A stretch of 62,749 nt of DNA from JAAYJS01 sp964346185 (GCA_964346185.1 CAYFTR010000006.1:1-62749); one strand, 5' to 3'. Positions 1-9,184 are shown, numbered from the stretch's first letter. The notes: a model not told the origin generated them from the sequence alone. Program-made: numbers and translations.

Positions 1-554
1 AGGACGGCAGCGTTACTATTTCCAGAGTTCACGCAACGGTGACTTTTCCCGCATCCTTTTCCTTAATCGCCAGTATGAATCCTTGTCCCTGCGGCTATTA
101 CAAAGACCCGAATCACGAATGTACCTGCAGTGCCAAAGACATCGAGCGCTATCAATCCAGGATATCCGGTCCATTGATGGACCGGATCGATATACGGGTT
201 GGAGTGCCGGCGACCACTTATCACGAGCTGGAACATTGTGGAGAGGGCGAAAACTCCGAGAGTGTAAAAAAACGGGTAAATCTCGCCAGACAAATTCAAA
301 ACGAACGTTTCGCAAAGGAAAAAGGCGTATATTTTAACGCCCAATTAACGCCGAAACACCTAAAAAAATATTGCGTGCTGGGAAAATCGGAAAAAGCCCT
401 CATGGAAACCTATTACAATAGAATGAAACTTTCCGCCAGGGGTTATCATCGCATTTTAAAACTATCTCGAACCATCGCGGATTTGGACGGTCGCGAAAGC
501 GTTCAGGCGCAACACCTGCTGGAAGCGGTTCAATACAGAACAGAAATCAATTAA
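1..554 (+). CDS. ComM/YifB-like Mg-chelatase-type AAA ATPase, C-terminal part
   Basis: The reading frame is already open at base 3 (DGSVTISRVHATVTFPA), so the gene begins upstream and only about 184 C-terminal residues are present. The MNPCPCGYYKD motif followed by C-x-C, the MDRIDIRV segment and the C-terminal helical part with GYHRILKLSRTIADLDG are typical of the ComM/YifB family, Mg-chelatase-like AAA+ proteins. ComM is known as a hexameric helicase that promotes branch migration during natural transformation. It lies 18 bp upstream of dprA, another transformation gene, which supports the assignment. The internal ATG at 39 is not a real start, because homology to the family extends upstream of it. 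The Walker motifs lie outside the window. Confidence 0.88.
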   Translation, partial: DGSVTISRVHATVTFPASFSLIASMNPCPCGYYKDPNHECTCSAKDIERYQSRISGPLMDRIDIRVGVPATTYHELEHCGEGENSESVKKRVNLARQIQNERFAKEKGVYFNAQLTPKHLKKYCVLGKSEKALMETYYNRMKLSARGYHRILKLSRTIADLDGRESVQAQHLLEAVQYRTEIN

Positions 555-572
555 TAATAAAAGAGGAAGTTA

Positions 573-1667
573 ATGTCGTATTGGATTTGGTTGATGTCCT
601 TAACGGGCATATCCATTAAATATAAAAATTTATTATTACAATACTTTCACTCACCTAAGGCGATTTACGATGCCACGGAGGCGGACTATCGTGGCTTAAA
701 TTTGCTGAGCGACAAACATATCCAAACTCTGGCTCAAAATAAAAGTTTGGATTTGACAGAGCGGGCCATGACATATATGGAAGATAAAAATATCGGCTTT
801 ATTCACAGAGAGGATAAAGCCTTTCCTGGTATGTTGTTGGATATTTTCGACCCGCCTGTCGGCTTGTTTTTAAGAGGTGACAGCGAGCTATTGCAACGTC
901 CTTTAAAAATAGGTATGGTAGGCTCGAGAAAAGCTTCGCCTCAAGGCATGGCGTCCGCTTATCGTTTTGCACAGGCGTTATCCGATCAGGGTATTACCGT
1001 TGTGTCCGGATTGGCCGACGGTATCGACGCGCAAAGCCATTGGGGCAGCCTGGAGGGTCTCGGCTCGACCATCGGGGTTATCGGTACCGGCATTGACCGT
1101 TGTTATCCCGCTAAAAATAAAAAACTCTTTTACGAAATGTTTGAAAAGGGTTTGGTGGTTTCAGAATTTTTTTTAGGTGAAAAACCTCTGCCTTACCACT
1201 TTCCTCAAAGAAACCGCATTATCAGCGGTCTGTCCGACGGATTGATGGTGGTGGAAGCCCGTCAAAAAAGCGGCGCGCTGATTACTGCGGGTTTAGCGTT
1301 GGAGCAGGGTAAAAATGTGTATGCCCTCCCCGGGGATGTTCGACGCTTTCAAAGCGAAGGCAGTAATCAACTTATTAAAGACGGGGCAAAGCTGGTGACC
1401 TCAACACAGGATATTTTGGAAGATTACGTCTATACGCAGGAGGAGAAACATAAATCGAAGGAAGCGTCCAATACCGTCTTGTTGGACATGGCGGAATCGG
1501 AATTAGAGGCGAAATGCCTTCAATTTATTTTAGAAGGCTACCAAACCGCCGACGATTTGGTGTTTATGACGGGGGACTCCATTCGAGACATCAACACCAC
1601 CTTGTCCTTGTTGGAGATTAAAGGTATCCTTACAAACCATAACGGAACCTTGATTTTAAACAAATAA
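573..1667 (+). CDS. dprA: DNA-processing protein DprA (Smf)
   Basis: This 364-residue protein loads RecA onto incoming single-stranded DNA during natural transformation. The N-terminal about 80 residues fit the SAM-like/HhH extension. The Rossmann-like core follows, with MVGSRKASPQG near residue 114, VVSGLADGIDAQSH near 145, IGTGIDRCYP near 172 and RNRIISGLSDGLMVVEA near 215, all DprA signatures. The last about 60 residues (YQTADDLVFMTGDSIRDINTTL) fit the winged-helix domain. The ATG follows an AGAGGA ribosome site. Being next to a ComM-like gene, and with comEC later in the window, suggests a transformation role. In this lineage it may also act in general recombination. Confidence 0.95.
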   Translation: MSYWIWLMSLTGISIKYKNLLLQYFHSPKAIYDATEADYRGLNLLSDKHIQTLAQNKSLDLTERAMTYMEDKNIGFIHREDKAFPGMLLDIFDPPVGLFLRGDSELLQRPLKIGMVGSRKASPQGMASAYRFAQALSDQGITVVSGLADGIDAQSHWGSLEGLGSTIGVIGTGIDRCYPAKNKKLFYEMFEKGLVVSEFFLGEKPLPYHFPQRNRIISGLSDGLMVVEARQKSGALITAGLALEQGKNVYALPGDVRRFQSEGSNQLIKDGAKLVTSTQDILEDYVYTQEEKHKSKEASNTVLLDMAESELEAKCLQFILEGYQTADDLVFMTGDSIRDINTTLSLLEIKGILTNHNGTLILNK

Positions 1668-1669
1668 AA

Positions 1670-1830
1670 TTGACAAAAACCGACATTCAAGTTAATCTTG
1701 TTGATGATTTGTAAAAATAGTAGTTTATTAAATATCCAGCGGTTTAAGGGGTGGGAGGAACATCCTTAAAAACGAAACCCCGTAAAACCCTTAAGCGTAA
1801 CATTTGATCATCAACTTTAAGGAGGAGCCA
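1670..1830 (+). promoter_or_regulatory. topA promoter and structured 5' leader
   Basis: TTGACA at 1670-1675 and a weak -10 TAATCT at 1693-1698 are separated by 17 bp, giving a predicted start near 1705 and a leader of about 125 nt. Within the leader, GGTTT (1741-1745) and GGGGT (1748-1752) can pair with AAACC (1785-1789) and ACCCC (1777-1781). An overlapping segment TTAAGGG (1744-1750) can instead pair with CCCTTAA (1788-1794), so two exclusive folds are possible. No known riboswitch class was recognised. The AAGGAGG ribosome site lies at 1819-1825, before the TTG start. Confidence 0.5.
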
Positions 1831-1831
1831 C

Positions 1832-3883
1832 TTGTCAGAAACTTTGGTCATTGTAGAGTCGCCTGCCAAGGCAAAAACAATCACAAAATATTTACCGAAA
1901 GGCTATTCCGTCATCGCGACCATGGGTCATGTCATTGACTTGCCGAAAAGTCGACTCGGTATTGAGATAGACAACAACTTTGAACCTGAATACATTAAAA
2001 TTCGGGGAAAAGGTAAGTTATTAAACGAAATCAAAAAGAAAGCGAATAAAGCCGACGATGTTTTGCTGGCAACCGACCCCGACAGAGAGGGCGAAGCCAT
2101 TTCCTGGCATGTTGCCAATTTTTTAGGAATGGACCCCGAGGATAAATGTCGTATCGAATTCCATGAGATAACAAAAAAAGCGGTGTCCACCGCTATCGAC
2201 CATAAGCGAGCGGTGGATATGAATTTGGTTAACTCTCAACAGGCCAGACGGGTGCTAGACCGTTTAGTCGGTTATTCCTTGAGTCCTTTTTTATGGAAAA
2301 AAGTTAAAACCGGTTTATCCGGCGGTCGTGTGCAATCCGTCGTAATGCGTATTATTGCCGACCGGGAAGACGAAATTAATAGCTTTATTCCCCAGGAGTA
2401 TTGGAACTTAGATTTGCACCTTCACAAAAAAGACGATAAACTGACTTTTCTTGCCAAGTTTCACGGTGAAAAGGGTAAAAAACTAACCATTCCCAACGAG
2501 GAAGAAGCCCTGCGATTGTACAACATTGTTAAAAGCAACCCGCTTTTTATTAAAGATGTCAAAAAAAGAATACGCTATCAAAAACCGCCTTTACCCTATA
2601 CAACATCGACATTGCAACAAGATGCTTACCGAACCTACGGGTTTACAACCCAACGCACCATGCGTATCGCTCAGCAATTGTACGAAGGGGTTTCAATCAG
2701 TGGCAGGGGATTGACAGGTTTGGTTACCTATATTCGTACCGACTCCACAAGAATCGCCGACGAAGCAAAAACCGAAGCCCGTCGGTATATCGAAAAAAAC
2801 TACGGTGAGGCATATCTCGGAACGGCAAAAAAAGCAACGTCGGGTAAAAACGTACAGGATGCCCACGAGGCTATTCGGCCGACGGATATCAACCTGTTGC
2901 CCGTAGCGGTGAGAGAATCCTTGTCCGCCGAACAATTTAAGCTGTATAAACTTATTTGGGAACGCTTAATTGCCAGTCAAATGGCGCGTGCCGCCTATTA
3001 TGTAACGGATGTGGATATTCGCTGTGAAGACCTGCTCTTTAAAGCAAAGGGCGAAATGATAAAATTTGAAGGGTTTTTAAAAGCGACCGGCGGCGCAAAA
3101 AAAGCTATGGACAACCCTCTGCCCGAACTGGAACAGGACGAAGAAGTTTTTCCGAAAAAAATTAATAAAGAACAAAAGTTCACCACGCCGCCAGCACGTT
3201 ACACCGAGGGTACCTTGGTAAAAGTGTTGGAAGAAAACGGCATCGGACGGCCATCCACCTATGCACCGACCATTTCCACCATAAAAACCAGAAATTATGT
3301 GGAAATAAAAGAAAAACGCTTCCATCCGACGGAATTGGGCATGACGGTTAACGAATTGATGAAAAATTATTTTTCCGACATCGTAAACATTCAATTTACG
3401 GCGGATATGGAAGAAAAGCTGGATAGGATTTCCGAAGGCGATACCCGTTGGAAAACCCTCATCGCGGAGTTTTATAAAAATTTTAAACACCAATTGGATC
3501 ATGCCCAGGAAGATGCCGAAAAAGTAACCGTCGAAGACCCGTTATCCGACGAGTTTTGTGAACTTTGCGGCAGACAAATGGTCATAAAAAATGGCCGTTA
3601 CGGCAAGTTTTTGGCTTGCCCCGGTTTTCCGGAATGTAAAAACACCAAAGCTATTGTAGAAAAAACCGGCGGTATTTGCCCCGAGTGCGGCGGTAACCTT
3701 GTAGTTAAAAAAACAAAACGGGGTCGAACTTTTTACGGATGTGAAAATTATCCGAAGTGCGAGTTTACAACCTGGGATTTACCCTTAGCGGATAAATGTC
3801 CCCAATGCGAACATACCTTATTTCAAAAAGGTTTGGGCAAAAGAAAGAAAAAATATTGTGCCAACTGCGATTATACGGAATAA
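1832..3883 (+). CDS. topA: DNA topoisomerase I
   Basis: This 683-residue type IA topoisomerase relaxes negative supercoils. The TOPRIM domain starts at VIVESPAKAKTI and carries the acidic triad in DPDREGEA near residue 82. The catalytic tyrosine is Tyr300 in VTYIRTDSTR. Three C-terminal zinc-ribbon modules are visible: CELCG with CPGFPEC, CPECGG with CENYPKC, and CPQC with CANC. A TTG start at 1832 is supported by AAGGAGG just upstream and by the exact N-terminal family match SETLVIVESPAKA. The gene sits between dprA and hslV. The trmFO and xerC genes that often intervene in Bacillota are absent here. Its long leader suggests RNA-level control. Confidence 0.97.
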   Translation: MSETLVIVESPAKAKTITKYLPKGYSVIATMGHVIDLPKSRLGIEIDNNFEPEYIKIRGKGKLLNEIKKKANKADDVLLATDPDREGEAISWHVANFLGMDPEDKCRIEFHEITKKAVSTAIDHKRAVDMNLVNSQQARRVLDRLVGYSLSPFLWKKVKTGLSGGRVQSVVMRIIADREDEINSFIPQEYWNLDLHLHKKDDKLTFLAKFHGEKGKKLTIPNEEEALRLYNIVKSNPLFIKDVKKRIRYQKPPLPYTTSTLQQDAYRTYGFTTQRTMRIAQQLYEGVSISGRGLTGLVTYIRTDSTRIADEAKTEARRYIEKNYGEAYLGTAKKATSGKNVQDAHEAIRPTDINLLPVAVRESLSAEQFKLYKLIWERLIASQMARAAYYVTDVDIRCEDLLFKAKGEMIKFEGFLKATGGAKKAMDNPLPELEQDEEVFPKKINKEQKFTTPPARYTEGTLVKVLEENGIGRPSTYAPTISTIKTRNYVEIKEKRFHPTELGMTVNELMKNYFSDIVNIQFTADMEEKLDRISEGDTRWKTLIAEFYKNFKHQLDHAQEDAEKVTVEDPLSDEFCELCGRQMVIKNGRYGKFLACPGFPECKNTKAIVEKTGGICPECGGNLVVKKTKRGRTFYGCENYPKCEFTTWDLPLADKCPQCEHTLFQKGLGKRKKKYCANCDYTE

Positions 3884-3894
3884 AGAGGTGAAAG

Positions 3895-4434
3895 ATGTTT
3901 CATGCGACAACCATACTGGGCGTACGCCACAAAGGTAAAGTTGCCATTGCCGGTGACGGTCAGGTAACTATGGGCGAGAGTGTCATTATGAAAGGCACCG
4001 CCAAAAAAATCAGAAAAATTTACAACGATCAGGTATTAGTGGGGTTTGCCGGCTCCGTTGCCGACGCCTTTACCCTGTGCGAACGCTTTGAACATAAAAT
4101 CGAACAATATAACGGCAATTTAAAAAGAGCCGCCGTCGAACTGGCTAAGGACTGGCGATCGGATAAAATTTTAAGAAAGCTCGAAGCATTGTTAATTGCC
4201 ATAGATCGGGAGGATATGCTGCTAATTTCCGGTAACGGCGAAGTGATCGAACCCGACGATGCGTTACTGGCGGTAGGCTCCGGCGGCAATTATGCCTTAT
4301 CCGCAGCGCGTGCTTTAAAACGCCACGGTGACGATAACCTGACGGCGAAGGATATAGCCTATCACGGTTTAAAAATCGCTTCGGAAATTTGCGTATATAC
4401 CAACGACAATATTGTTATAGAGGAATTGGATTAA
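3895..4434 (+). CDS. hslV: ATP-dependent protease proteolytic subunit HslV (ClpQ)
   Basis: This 179-residue N-terminal-nucleophile peptidase forms the double hexamer that HslU feeds. The TTILGV segment with Thr5 and Thr6, then AIAGDGQVTMG, NLKRAAVELAKDWR, LRKLEALL and GSGGNYALSAARAL are diagnostic. Four residues (MFHA) precede the expected catalytic threonine, so short-propeptide removal would be needed. No serine lies at the N-terminus, unlike B. subtilis CodW (MSSFHATT), where an N-terminal serine has been proposed as nucleophile. The ATG is preceded by AGAGGTG. The stop is one base before the hslU start, so the pair is probably translationally coupled. Confidence 0.96.
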   Translation: MFHATTILGVRHKGKVAIAGDGQVTMGESVIMKGTAKKIRKIYNDQVLVGFAGSVADAFTLCERFEHKIEQYNGNLKRAAVELAKDWRSDKILRKLEALLIAIDREDMLLISGNGEVIEPDDALLAVGSGGNYALSAARALKRHGDDNLTAKDIAYHGLKIASEICVYTNDNIVIEELD

Positions 4435-4435
4435 A

Positions 4436-5845
4436 ATGGATGCAAAAAAATATACACCCAAAAAAATTGTTGAAGAGCTTAATCGCTACATCATCGGTCA
4501 AGAGAAAGCCAAACGTGCCGTTGCCGTTGCTTTGCGTAACCGTTATCGCAGAACTCTGCTCAGCGAAAAGGAAAGAGAAGAGTTTACGCCTAAAAATATT
4601 ATTATGATGGGACCGACCGGTGTCGGAAAAACCGAAATTGCCCGGCGTATTGCAAAGTTGGTAACCGCACCTTTTATTAAGGTAGAGGCGACCAAATTTA
4701 CGGAAGTGGGTTATGTAGGGCGAGATGTGGAATCCATGATACGTGATTTGGTGACTACTTCCATTCGCATGGTACAACAACAAAAACTTGAGGAAGTTTC
4801 CGTAGAAGCCGAAAAAAGAGCCAATGAATTAATTGTGGAAGCCTTGGTGCCCGGTATTAAAGCTAAAGTAAAAAATGCGGTGCAAAACCCTTTTGATATG
4901 TTGATGAACGTTACCGGTCAAAGTGCATCTCAAACACCGACACCCTCGGCGGAAGAACAAAGCCGCATTCAGGCAAACAAAGCGGCGATTGAAAAACAAT
5001 TAGCCGAAGGTAAACTCGAAGACAGAGAAGTAGAAATAGAAGTTATCGAAGAAAACAAAAAGCCCATCGGCTTTATGGGTGCTATGGGCGATGACATGAA
5101 CATCAACATGCAGGATATTTTCGGCGATTTACTACCTAAAAAAACCAAAAGCAAACGGGTTACGGTAAAGGATGCCAGAAGAATTTTGGCCAACCAGGAA
5201 GCCCAAAAACTCATCGATATGGACGAAGTCGAAGAACTGGGTCGAAAAGAAGCGGAGCAAAACGGCATCATTTTCATTGATGAAATCGACAAGATTATCG
5301 GCGGTGGCGGCGGTTCCGGTCCCGACGTATCCAGAGAAGGCGTACAAAGAGATATCTTGCCCATCGTTGAAGGATCCACCGTTAATACCAAGTACGGACC
5401 CGTCAAAACCGATTTTATTTTATTTATCGGCGCAGGGGCCTTTCACATCTCCAAGATAGAAGACATGATCCCCGAATTACAGGGGCGTTTTCCCATTCAC
5501 GTGCAATTGGAAAGCCTGACGGAGGAAAACTTTAAACAAATTTTAAAAACCTCGGAAAACTCCGCCATCCGTCAGTATACGGCATTGCTGAAAACGGAAG
5601 GTGTCGAGCTGGTCTTTGAAGATGAAGCCATCGAAGAACTGGCAAGCATTGCTTTTTCTTTAAATGAAGAAGACGAAAACATTGGAGCCAGACGGCTGCA
5701 CACGGTATTGGAAGAACTTTTGGAAGAAATTTCCTTTTACGCTTCGGATTATAACGCCGGAGAATTTCATATTAACAAAGCTTATGTGGACTCGGTTTTT
5801 AATCGGGAAGAAAAAGAAAAAAGTTATTTAAAATATTTATTATAA
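4436..5845 (+). CDS. hslU: ATP-dependent protease ATPase subunit HslU (ClpY)
   Basis: This 469-residue AAA+ unfoldase is the partner of HslV. The N-terminus (YTPKKIVEELNRYIIGQ) and Walker A GPTGVGKT at residues 59-66 are present. EATKFTEVGYVGRDVESMIRDL follows (first 20 residues of that stretch are family-typical). A charged insert (I) domain spans roughly residues 110-250. Walker B is IIFIDEIDKI near residue 280, and the C-terminus KYLL is the tail that docks into HslV. The ATG lies one base after the hslV stop. No codY follows, unlike the usual Bacillus order; a terminator closes the unit. Confidence 0.96.
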   Translation: MDAKKYTPKKIVEELNRYIIGQEKAKRAVAVALRNRYRRTLLSEKEREEFTPKNIIMMGPTGVGKTEIARRIAKLVTAPFIKVEATKFTEVGYVGRDVESMIRDLVTTSIRMVQQQKLEEVSVEAEKRANELIVEALVPGIKAKVKNAVQNPFDMLMNVTGQSASQTPTPSAEEQSRIQANKAAIEKQLAEGKLEDREVEIEVIEENKKPIGFMGAMGDDMNINMQDIFGDLLPKKTKSKRVTVKDARRILANQEAQKLIDMDEVEELGRKEAEQNGIIFIDEIDKIIGGGGGSGPDVSREGVQRDILPIVEGSTVNTKYGPVKTDFILFIGAGAFHISKIEDMIPELQGRFPIHVQLESLTEENFKQILKTSENSAIRQYTALLKTEGVELVFEDEAIEELASIAFSLNEEDENIGARRLHTVLEELLEEISFYASDYNAGEFHINKAYVDSVFNREEKEKSYLKYLL

Positions 5846-5856
5846 AATTTTTAATC

Positions 5857-5904
5857 AACGCCTTGCTTTCGTTTAAATTTAAAATGACGGCAAGGCGTTT
5901 TATA
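5857..5904 (+). terminator. Rho-independent terminator after hslU
   Basis: AACGCCTTGC (5857-5866) pairs with GCAAGGCGTT (5890-5899), followed by a T-rich run. It ends the topA-hslV-hslU unit. Confidence 0.85.
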
Positions 5905-5958
5905 AGACTACTATGGTATAGTATAAAAACGTAATACCAATCAACAAAGGAGAAACCT

Positions 5959-7299
5959 ATGAAAGTAGTAGTGATTGGCGGTAATGCCACAGGCATGAGC
6001 ACTGCCGCCAGATTGGCCAGAAAAAACAAAAATGTGGAAGTCGTTGTACTGGAAAAAACCGATACCGTATCCTACGGCGCTTGCGGCATGCCTTTTTATA
6101 TCAGCGGCAATAACGACGATTTACAACTTCTTAAAGTACGTTCGCCGGAACAATTCAGAAAAAGTGGCATCGACTTAAGGTTAAAGCACGAAGTACGGGA
6201 TGTCGACGTCAAAAAGAAAAAAGTTTTCGTATACGACATACAGACCGATCAATGTTACGAACAAGTCTATGACAAATTGGTTATTGCATGCGGCAGCCGA
6301 GCCATCGTGCCGCCGATTCCCGGGGCGGACTTAAAAAATGTCTACGCGCTAAAAATATTAAAAGACGCCGAAGCGATAAAAAATACTCTGATTAAAGAAA
6401 CAACGGGGCGTGTCGCGATTATTGGCGGTGGCTTCATCGGAATGGAAATGGCCGATGCGGTCGTGCGACAAGGCAAAAAGGTTTTGTTGTTTGAAGCAAT
6501 GCCCCATGTCATGAACGTTTACGATGAACCCTTTCAGTTGGCGTTGGAAGAAACGCTTCGCGACAATCAGGTCGACTTGCACCTAGGCGAACAGGTTTCC
6601 AAAATTAAAGGAGAATCAGGTCAAGTGTCTCACATTGTGACCGATAAAGGCAATTACCCGGTGGACATGGTTATTTTTGCTATCGGTGTACGCCCCAATA
6701 CCGACATCTTTTCTGAATATGTTTTTAAGAAATTAAAAAACGGCGCCTTGGTGGTTGACACATCCATGCAAACCGGTGTACCCGATATTTATGCGGGGGG
6801 CGATTGCGCAACCGTCATCAACGCCATCACCGGAGAGACCGAGTACATTGCCCTGGCTACCGTAGCCAACAGACAAGGGCGTTTGATCGCCGACGCTATT
6901 TTAGGAAAAAATGTTCAATTAGACAGAACCCTCGGCACCAGTATGATACGTGTTCTGAATTTGGAGATGGGTAAGACGGGTCTGTCTGAAAAACAGGCAC
7001 AAAGACTTAACCTAGACTACGGCACGGTGACGGTAAAAGCCATGAGCCACGCCGGTTATTACAAAGACCCCGCACCCTACGAGTTGACAGTAAAAATTGT
7101 TTACGACAAAAAAACAAAGGTGCTGTTAGGTGCACAAATTATGGGTGAACGGGAAGCTGCCATGCGTATCAACATTTTTGCCTGTGCTATTGATAGAAAA
7201 ATGACTACGGAAGAACTCGGTTTTCTGGATATGGCTTATTTACCCTCTCACACCTTGGTCTGGGACATTGTTCAGGTTGCGGGTAACGTCGCAAAATAG
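5959..7299 (+). CDS. CoA-disulfide reductase / NADH oxidase-like flavoprotein
   Basis: This 446-residue FAD/NAD(P)-linked disulfide oxidoreductase has an N-terminal FAD-binding VIGGNATGMSTAARLA, a single redox cysteine Cys42 in SYGACGMPFYISG, and a second dinucleotide fold at VAIIGGGFIGMEMAD near residue 155. The FAD-contact motif YAGGDCA and a C-terminal dimerisation domain follow. A single cysteine in this position defines the CoA-disulfide reductase, NADH oxidase and NADH peroxidase group. The family could reduce CoA disulfide or oxygen/peroxide, and sequence alone does not decide. It has its own upstream TATAGT-like -10 near 5920 and stands alone between terminator-bounded units. A role in oxygen defence or thiol balance in an anaerobe is an inference. 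Confidence 0.85.
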   Translation: MKVVVIGGNATGMSTAARLARKNKNVEVVVLEKTDTVSYGACGMPFYISGNNDDLQLLKVRSPEQFRKSGIDLRLKHEVRDVDVKKKKVFVYDIQTDQCYEQVYDKLVIACGSRAIVPPIPGADLKNVYALKILKDAEAIKNTLIKETTGRVAIIGGGFIGMEMADAVVRQGKKVLLFEAMPHVMNVYDEPFQLALEETLRDNQVDLHLGEQVSKIKGESGQVSHIVTDKGNYPVDMVIFAIGVRPNTDIFSEYVFKKLKNGALVVDTSMQTGVPDIYAGGDCATVINAITGETEYIALATVANRQGRLIADAILGKNVQLDRTLGTSMIRVLNLEMGKTGLSEKQAQRLNLDYGTVTVKAMSHAGYYKDPAPYELTVKIVYDKKTKVLLGAQIMGEREAAMRINIFACAIDRKMTTEELGFLDMAYLPSHTLVWDIVQVAGNVAK

Positions 7300-7339
7300 C
7301 TATAAAGAAGGTTTAATAAAATAAAAAATAACAGAGTAC

Positions 7340-7472
7340 TTGATTAGAAAACAAAATTATGATATGCTCTTAAAGTATGCAAATTATTACACACATTCTT
7401 TGAGGGGGTTCCCGGTGGCTACGGCTAGGGAAAACCGATGATAAGAGTGGAGGAAAAACCAAGGAGGAAAAC
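7340..7472 (+). promoter_or_regulatory. rpsB promoter and G-rich structured leader
   Basis: TTGATT (7340-7345), 17 bp, TATGCT (7363-7368) predicts a start near 7375 and a leader of about 98 nt. In the leader, GGTT and CCC around 7405-7412 can pair with GGG and AACC around 7427-7436, enclosing a GC-rich loop. A second G-rich stretch precedes the AAGGAGG ribosome site at 7461-7467. Ribosomal protein S2 operons are often autoregulated through such leaders. I did not recognise a named motif. Confidence 0.5.
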
Positions 7473-8228
7473 ATGGCACGTGTAACAATGAAGCAATTAT
7501 TGGAAGCGGGTGTACACTTCGGTCATCAAACCAGAAGATGGAACCCCAAAATGGCACCTTATATCTTTACCGAAAGAAACGGCATTTACATCATCGACTT
7601 GCAACAAACGGTAAAAAAGATTGATGTTGCCTGTGAATTTGTTAGAGATTTAGCAGCGGAAGGTCGCGAAATTTTGTTTGTCGGTACTAAAAAACAAGCT
7701 CAGGCAAGCATCGAAAAAGAAGCAAAGAAAAGCGGCAGCTATTACGTCAACCAACGTTGGCTGGGCGGTACTTTAACAAACTTTGTTACCATTTCCAAAA
7801 GAATTCAACGCTTAAAAGAATTAAAAGCAATGGAAACCGACGGCACTTTCGATTTATTGCCGAAAAAAGAAATCATCAACTTACAAAGAGAAAGAGAAAA
7901 ACTGCAGAAATTTTTAGGCGGTATCGAAGATATGCACGAAATGCCTGCGGCTATGGTTATTATCGACTCCAAGAAAGAACGTATTGCCTTAGCGGAAGCC
8001 CATAAGCTCGGTATTCCGATTATTTCTATCGTGGACACCAACTGTGATCCCGACGAAATTGATTACGTGATTCCCGGAAACGACGATGCAATCAGAGCGG
8101 TTGCGTTGATTTTAAACCTATTGTCCGACGCTATCATCGAAGGCAAGCAAGGCAATGTTGCCATAGCGGATGATGCGGAGGAAGAAATGATCCCTGCAGA
8201 AGAAAATTCGGAAGATACTGAAGAATAA
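7473..8228 (+). CDS. rpsB: 30S ribosomal protein S2
   Basis: This 251-residue protein of the small ribosomal subunit is placed by its N-terminus (TMKQLLEAGVHFGHQTRRWN), the NQRWLGGTLTNF motif near residue 92 and the VDTNCDP signature near residue 190. The acidic tail after residue about 225 (AEEEMIPAEENSEDTEE) is within the length variation of the family. The ATG is 5 bases after AAGGAGG. It is followed by tsf at 20 bp, the universal bacterial rpsB-tsf pair, and the shared leader upstream makes co-regulation likely. Confidence 0.97.
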   Translation: MARVTMKQLLEAGVHFGHQTRRWNPKMAPYIFTERNGIYIIDLQQTVKKIDVACEFVRDLAAEGREILFVGTKKQAQASIEKEAKKSGSYYVNQRWLGGTLTNFVTISKRIQRLKELKAMETDGTFDLLPKKEIINLQREREKLQKFLGGIEDMHEMPAAMVIIDSKKERIALAEAHKLGIPIISIVDTNCDPDEIDYVIPGNDDAIRAVALILNLLSDAIIEGKQGNVAIADDAEEEMIPAEENSEDTEE

Positions 8229-8248
8229 TTCCTAGAGGAGAGCATAAT

Positions 8249-9184
8249 ATGGATGCAAAATTAGTAAAAAAACTAAGAGATATGACCGGTGCCGGCATGA
8301 TGGATTGCAAAAAAGCACTTGTAGAAGCCGACGGTGACATCGATAAAGCCATTGATATTTTAAGAGAAAAAGGCGAAGCGAAAGCCGTTAAAAAAGCGGA
8401 TCGCATTACGGCGGAAGGTCTTGTCAATTTGGTTATCGCAGAAGACGGTAAAAGTGCTTCCGTTATAGAAGTTAACTCCGAAACCGACTTTGTTGCAAAA
8501 AATAAAGATTTTCAAGACTTTGTTCAAGAAATTGCAAATGTGGTACTTGAACAAAAAACTGATGACATGGCTGCCGTTAACGCCGCGACGTTAGGCGACA
8601 TGACGGTAGAAGACGCCGTTAAAGAAAAAGTAAGCACCATCGGGGAAAACATTTCTTTCAGAAGAGCGGCTTACCTGGAACAACCGCAAGGTGCGTTGGT
8701 CGGCTATGTTCACGGTGGCGGTAAAATTGCCACGGTGGTCAGCTTAAAATCCGAAGCAAGCGTCGAGGAACTGGCAACCTTGGGGAAAGATGTTGCTATG
8801 CAAATCGCTTCGATGAATCCGAAATACATTTCCAAAGACGATGTTGAGCAAAGCTATATTGAACACGAAAAGGAAATCCTTTTAACTCAAGCCAAAAACG
8901 AAAACGAAGAAGAAATTAAAGCGGGTAAAAAAGGTAAACCGGAACACATCATTGAAAAAATGGTGGAAGGTCGTCTGCAAAAAGAGTTAAAAGAAGTTTG
9001 TTTGTTGGAACAACCCTTTGTTAAGGACGGCGACTTTACCGTAGCTCAGGTTATTGCCAATGTCGCAAAAGAACTGGGTAAAGACATTGCACTCGAAACT
9101 TTTGTCCGTTACGAAGTCGGAGAAGGTCTGGAAAAAAGAACCGAAGACTTTGCAGCTGAAGTTGCAAAACAAATGGGTAACTAG
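8249..9184 (+). CDS. tsf: Elongation factor Ts
   Basis: This 311-residue nucleotide-exchange factor regenerates EF-Tu-GTP. The N-terminal UBA-like domain (VKKLRDMTGAGMMDCKKAL) is followed by the core signature (EVNSETDFVAKNKDF near residue 75). The dimerisation subdomains and a second characteristic block (CLLEQPFVKDG near residue 250) follow. The ATG has an AGAGGAG site. A strong terminator comes right after, so rpsB-tsf form one transcription unit. Confidence 0.97.
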   Translation: MDAKLVKKLRDMTGAGMMDCKKALVEADGDIDKAIDILREKGEAKAVKKADRITAEGLVNLVIAEDGKSASVIEVNSETDFVAKNKDFQDFVQEIANVVLEQKTDDMAAVNAATLGDMTVEDAVKEKVSTIGENISFRRAAYLEQPQGALVGYVHGGGKIATVVSLKSEASVEELATLGKDVAMQIASMNPKYISKDDVEQSYIEHEKEILLTQAKNENEEEIKAGKKGKPEHIIEKMVEGRLQKELKEVCLLEQPFVKDGDFTVAQVIANVAKELGKDIALETFVRYEVGEGLEKRTEDFAAEVAKQMGN

